A stretch of DNA of 64,000 nt from PALSA-555 sp035468285. Its GTDB lineage: Bacteria > Actinomycetota > Acidimicrobiia > IMCC26256 > PALSA-555. The notes under the pieces are model-generated. The model did no database searches, was not told the origin of the DNA, and worked only from the letters and a program-made list of their open reading frames with translations. Positions within the stretch are counted from its first letter, which is position 1, and each line of letters opens with the position of its first letter. The position numbers and the translations under genes are program-made. Shown one piece after another: positions 62,846 to 64,000 of this stretch. The stretch covers positions 1 to 64,000 of the forward strand of contig DATISY010000071.1 of assembly GCA_035468285.1 (NCBI GenBank), in the 5' to 3' direction.

Positions 62846-63259
62846 ATGACGCGGAGGGCCTTCGAGCTGGTGTCCATCGGTCGGGTCGAGTCTCCCTTGA
62901 TCGACCGGTCAACGGCCCCGAAGCAAGGTGATGAGGGGTCGCCGCCGGCGTGTCTCGTCTTCGACGAAGCGGTCACCGACGCCCTCGCCGACATCGGCGC
63001 GCGAGACGACGTCATCGTCCTGACGTGGCTGCACCGCGCCCAGCGCGACGTGTTGCGCGTCCATCCTCGAGATGACCGCACCCAGCCGGAGTGAGGCGTG
63101 TTCAGCACCCGCTCGCCGGACCGACCGAACCCGATCGGGCTCCATCACGTCCGCGTCGTCTCGGTCGAGGGCCGACGGGTCCAGGTCCGAGACCTCGAGG
63201 CCATCGACGGCACCCCGATCGTCGACGTCAAGCCGGTGCTGCGCCATCGCGGCGCCTGA
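62846..63259 (+). pseudogene. trmO: TrmO (TsaA-like tRNA m6t6A methyltransferase) interrupted by an in-frame TGA
   Basis: Residues 1-82 (ELVSIGRVESPL...DVIVLTWLHRAQRDVLRVHP) and the same-frame continuation GVFSTRSPDRPNPIGLHHVRV...LEAIDGTPIVDVKPVL together make a full-length TrmO of 137 codons. A single TGA at 63092-63094 sits between TQPE and GVFSTRSPDRPNPIG, where homologues typically have Arg; CGA to TGA would explain it. The second half could restart at GTG 63098, three bases later, giving a two-chain enzyme. A GGGAGG site precedes the ATG. A sequencing error is also possible. TrmO methylates t6A37 of tRNA. Confidence 0.8.
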
Positions 63260-63310
63260 GCTTCCTGCTGACACGCGAGCTTGGAGGCGGAGCCACCCGG
63301 GCCGGGCGGT

Positions 63311-64000
63311 TCATGCGATGACGCCGGCCTCGCGCAATCGAGCCAGCTCGGCGTCGTCGAGGCCCAGCTCCTCGTGTAGGACCTGGTCGGTGTGCTCGCC
63401 GACCCACGGGACTCGCGTCTCGGGGCCGTCCGCGACCTTGGACAGCTTCACCGGGTTGCCCGGCATGAGATACGGGGGTTCCCCGTCCGTGCGGGGCACC
63501 TCGACGAGCATGTCGCGGGCCGCGACGTGCGGGTCCGCGATCACGTCGGGCGCGGTGTTGACCGGGCCGGACGCAATGCCAGCCTCATTGAGCTCCCGGG
63601 CCGCCTCGAGCTTGGTCTTCCCCGCGGCCCACCCCTCGATCGCGGGTCGGATCACCTCCTCGAGGTGGACGCGCCAACCCTCCCGCGTCGCGAAGCGAGG
63701 ATCGTCGAGCCACTGCGGTTGCCCGATCATCTTCGCCAGCCGTTCGAACTGGTGCTCCCGCCCGACCTGGACGACGAACCAGCCATCGCGGGCGCGGAAC
63801 CCATCCATGATCAGCAACGGGCCGAGCCCGCCGGGCCGCAACCCCATCGACCAGAAGTTCGTGACGAGATCCGTCATCGCGACCACCGCGTCGAGCATCG
63901 CGACGTCGACGTACTGGCCTTCGCCGGTGTGATCACGGTGACGGAGCGCGGCGAGCGCTCCGATCACCGCGAACATCGCGCTCGAGATGTCACCGAGCGC
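63311..64000 (-). CDS. CaiB/BaiF-family CoA-transferase or acyl-CoA racemase (N-terminus beyond the window)
   Basis: The visible 229 residues are the C-terminal part of a family III CoA-transferase: LGDISSAMFAVIGALAALRHRD, then GQYVDVAMLDAVVAMTDLV, DGWFVVQVGREHQFERLAKMIG and the end GEHTDQVLHEELGLDDAELARLREAGVIA. The catalytic Asp region lies before the window edge, so transferase and racemase cannot be told apart. It resembles, but is distinct from, the racemase at 46195. It converges with trmO. Confidence 0.85.
   Translation of the reverse strand, partial: ALGDISSAMFAVIGALAALRHRDHTGEGQYVDVAMLDAVVAMTDLVTNFWSMGLRPGGLGPLLIMDGFRARDGWFVVQVGREHQFERLAKMIGQPQWLDDPRFATREGWRVHLEEVIRPAIEGWAAGKTKLEAARELNEAGIASGPVNTAPDVIADPHVAARDMLVEVPRTDGEPPYLMPGNPVKLSKVADGPETRVPWVGEHTDQVLHEELGLDDAELARLREAGVIA

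Noticed and set aside
62846..63259. TGA recoded as a sense codon
   Set aside because: TGA serves as the normal stop for many intact genes in the window, so general recoding is excluded; only local read-through remains possible.

Overview
This window comes from the chromosome of a high-GC member of the Actinomycetota. The evidence is the gene content and order: a SepIVA-type DivIVA protein, DUF2469, a WhiG/FliA sigma factor, GTP-dependent PEP carboxykinase, F420-type luciferase-fold oxidoreductases, an MhuD-like haem oxygenase and a UvrD2-type helicase with HRDC. The run recG-rsmD-coaD-sepIVA-yceD-rpmF-rnc-mutM-smc-ftsY-ffh-rpsP-rimM-trmD-rplS is typical of the phylum. A non-mycelial lineage such as Acidimicrobiia is my best guess, but that is an inference. 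I saw no tRNA, rRNA, CRISPR array, insertion sequence or prophage.

Layout. Positions 1-2000 hold the end of one exported protein and a right-handed beta-helix surface protein. The two point at each other, share a PRFTG C-terminus, and flank a relic of a sigma-factor tail. Positions 2067-4740 carry xerC-whiG and an enoyl-CoA hydratase with its divergent small-protein neighbours. Positions 5148-19952 are one long minus-strand housekeeping cluster for ribosome maturation (rplS, trmD, rimM, khpA, rpsP), protein targeting (ffh, ftsY), chromosome organisation (smc), repair (mutM), lipid initiation (acpP, plsX), RNA processing (rnc), septation (sepIVA) and CoA synthesis (coaD). recG, a fakA-like gene and rpmB follow at 20628-24671. 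Positions 24671-46185 are central metabolism and envelope genes: pckG, ddl, galT, galK, a haem-degrading monooxygenase, a PAC2 protein, uvrD2, gltB and purK. A strong candidate for an unannotated structured RNA lies at about 37207-37500.

Positions 46195-64000 form an acyl-CoA and lipid catabolism district. It contains an alpha-methylacyl-CoA racemase, an APH-type kinase fused to DUF6285, SDR, etfBA, a geranylgeranyl-reductase-like flavoprotein, a zinc alcohol dehydrogenase, an ACAD10/11-like acyl-CoA dehydrogenase, a 2-oxoglutarate/Fe oxygenase, a second luciferase-fold monooxygenase, an alpha/beta hydrolase and a CoA-transferase. The kinase and dehydrogenase together look like a split version of the two-domain ACAD11 enzyme. 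Related palindromes sit in several promoters of this district.

Two features recur across the window. About twenty genes have a TAnnnT-like box 5-8 nt before the start codon and no Shine-Dalgarno sequence, which points to widespread leaderless mRNAs. Four convergent gene pairs overlap exactly at a shared CTAG or CTAA stop. One gene, trmO, is interrupted by a single in-frame TGA. Start codons were chosen from overlap, ribosome-binding sites, -10 boxes and family length; GTG starts are common.
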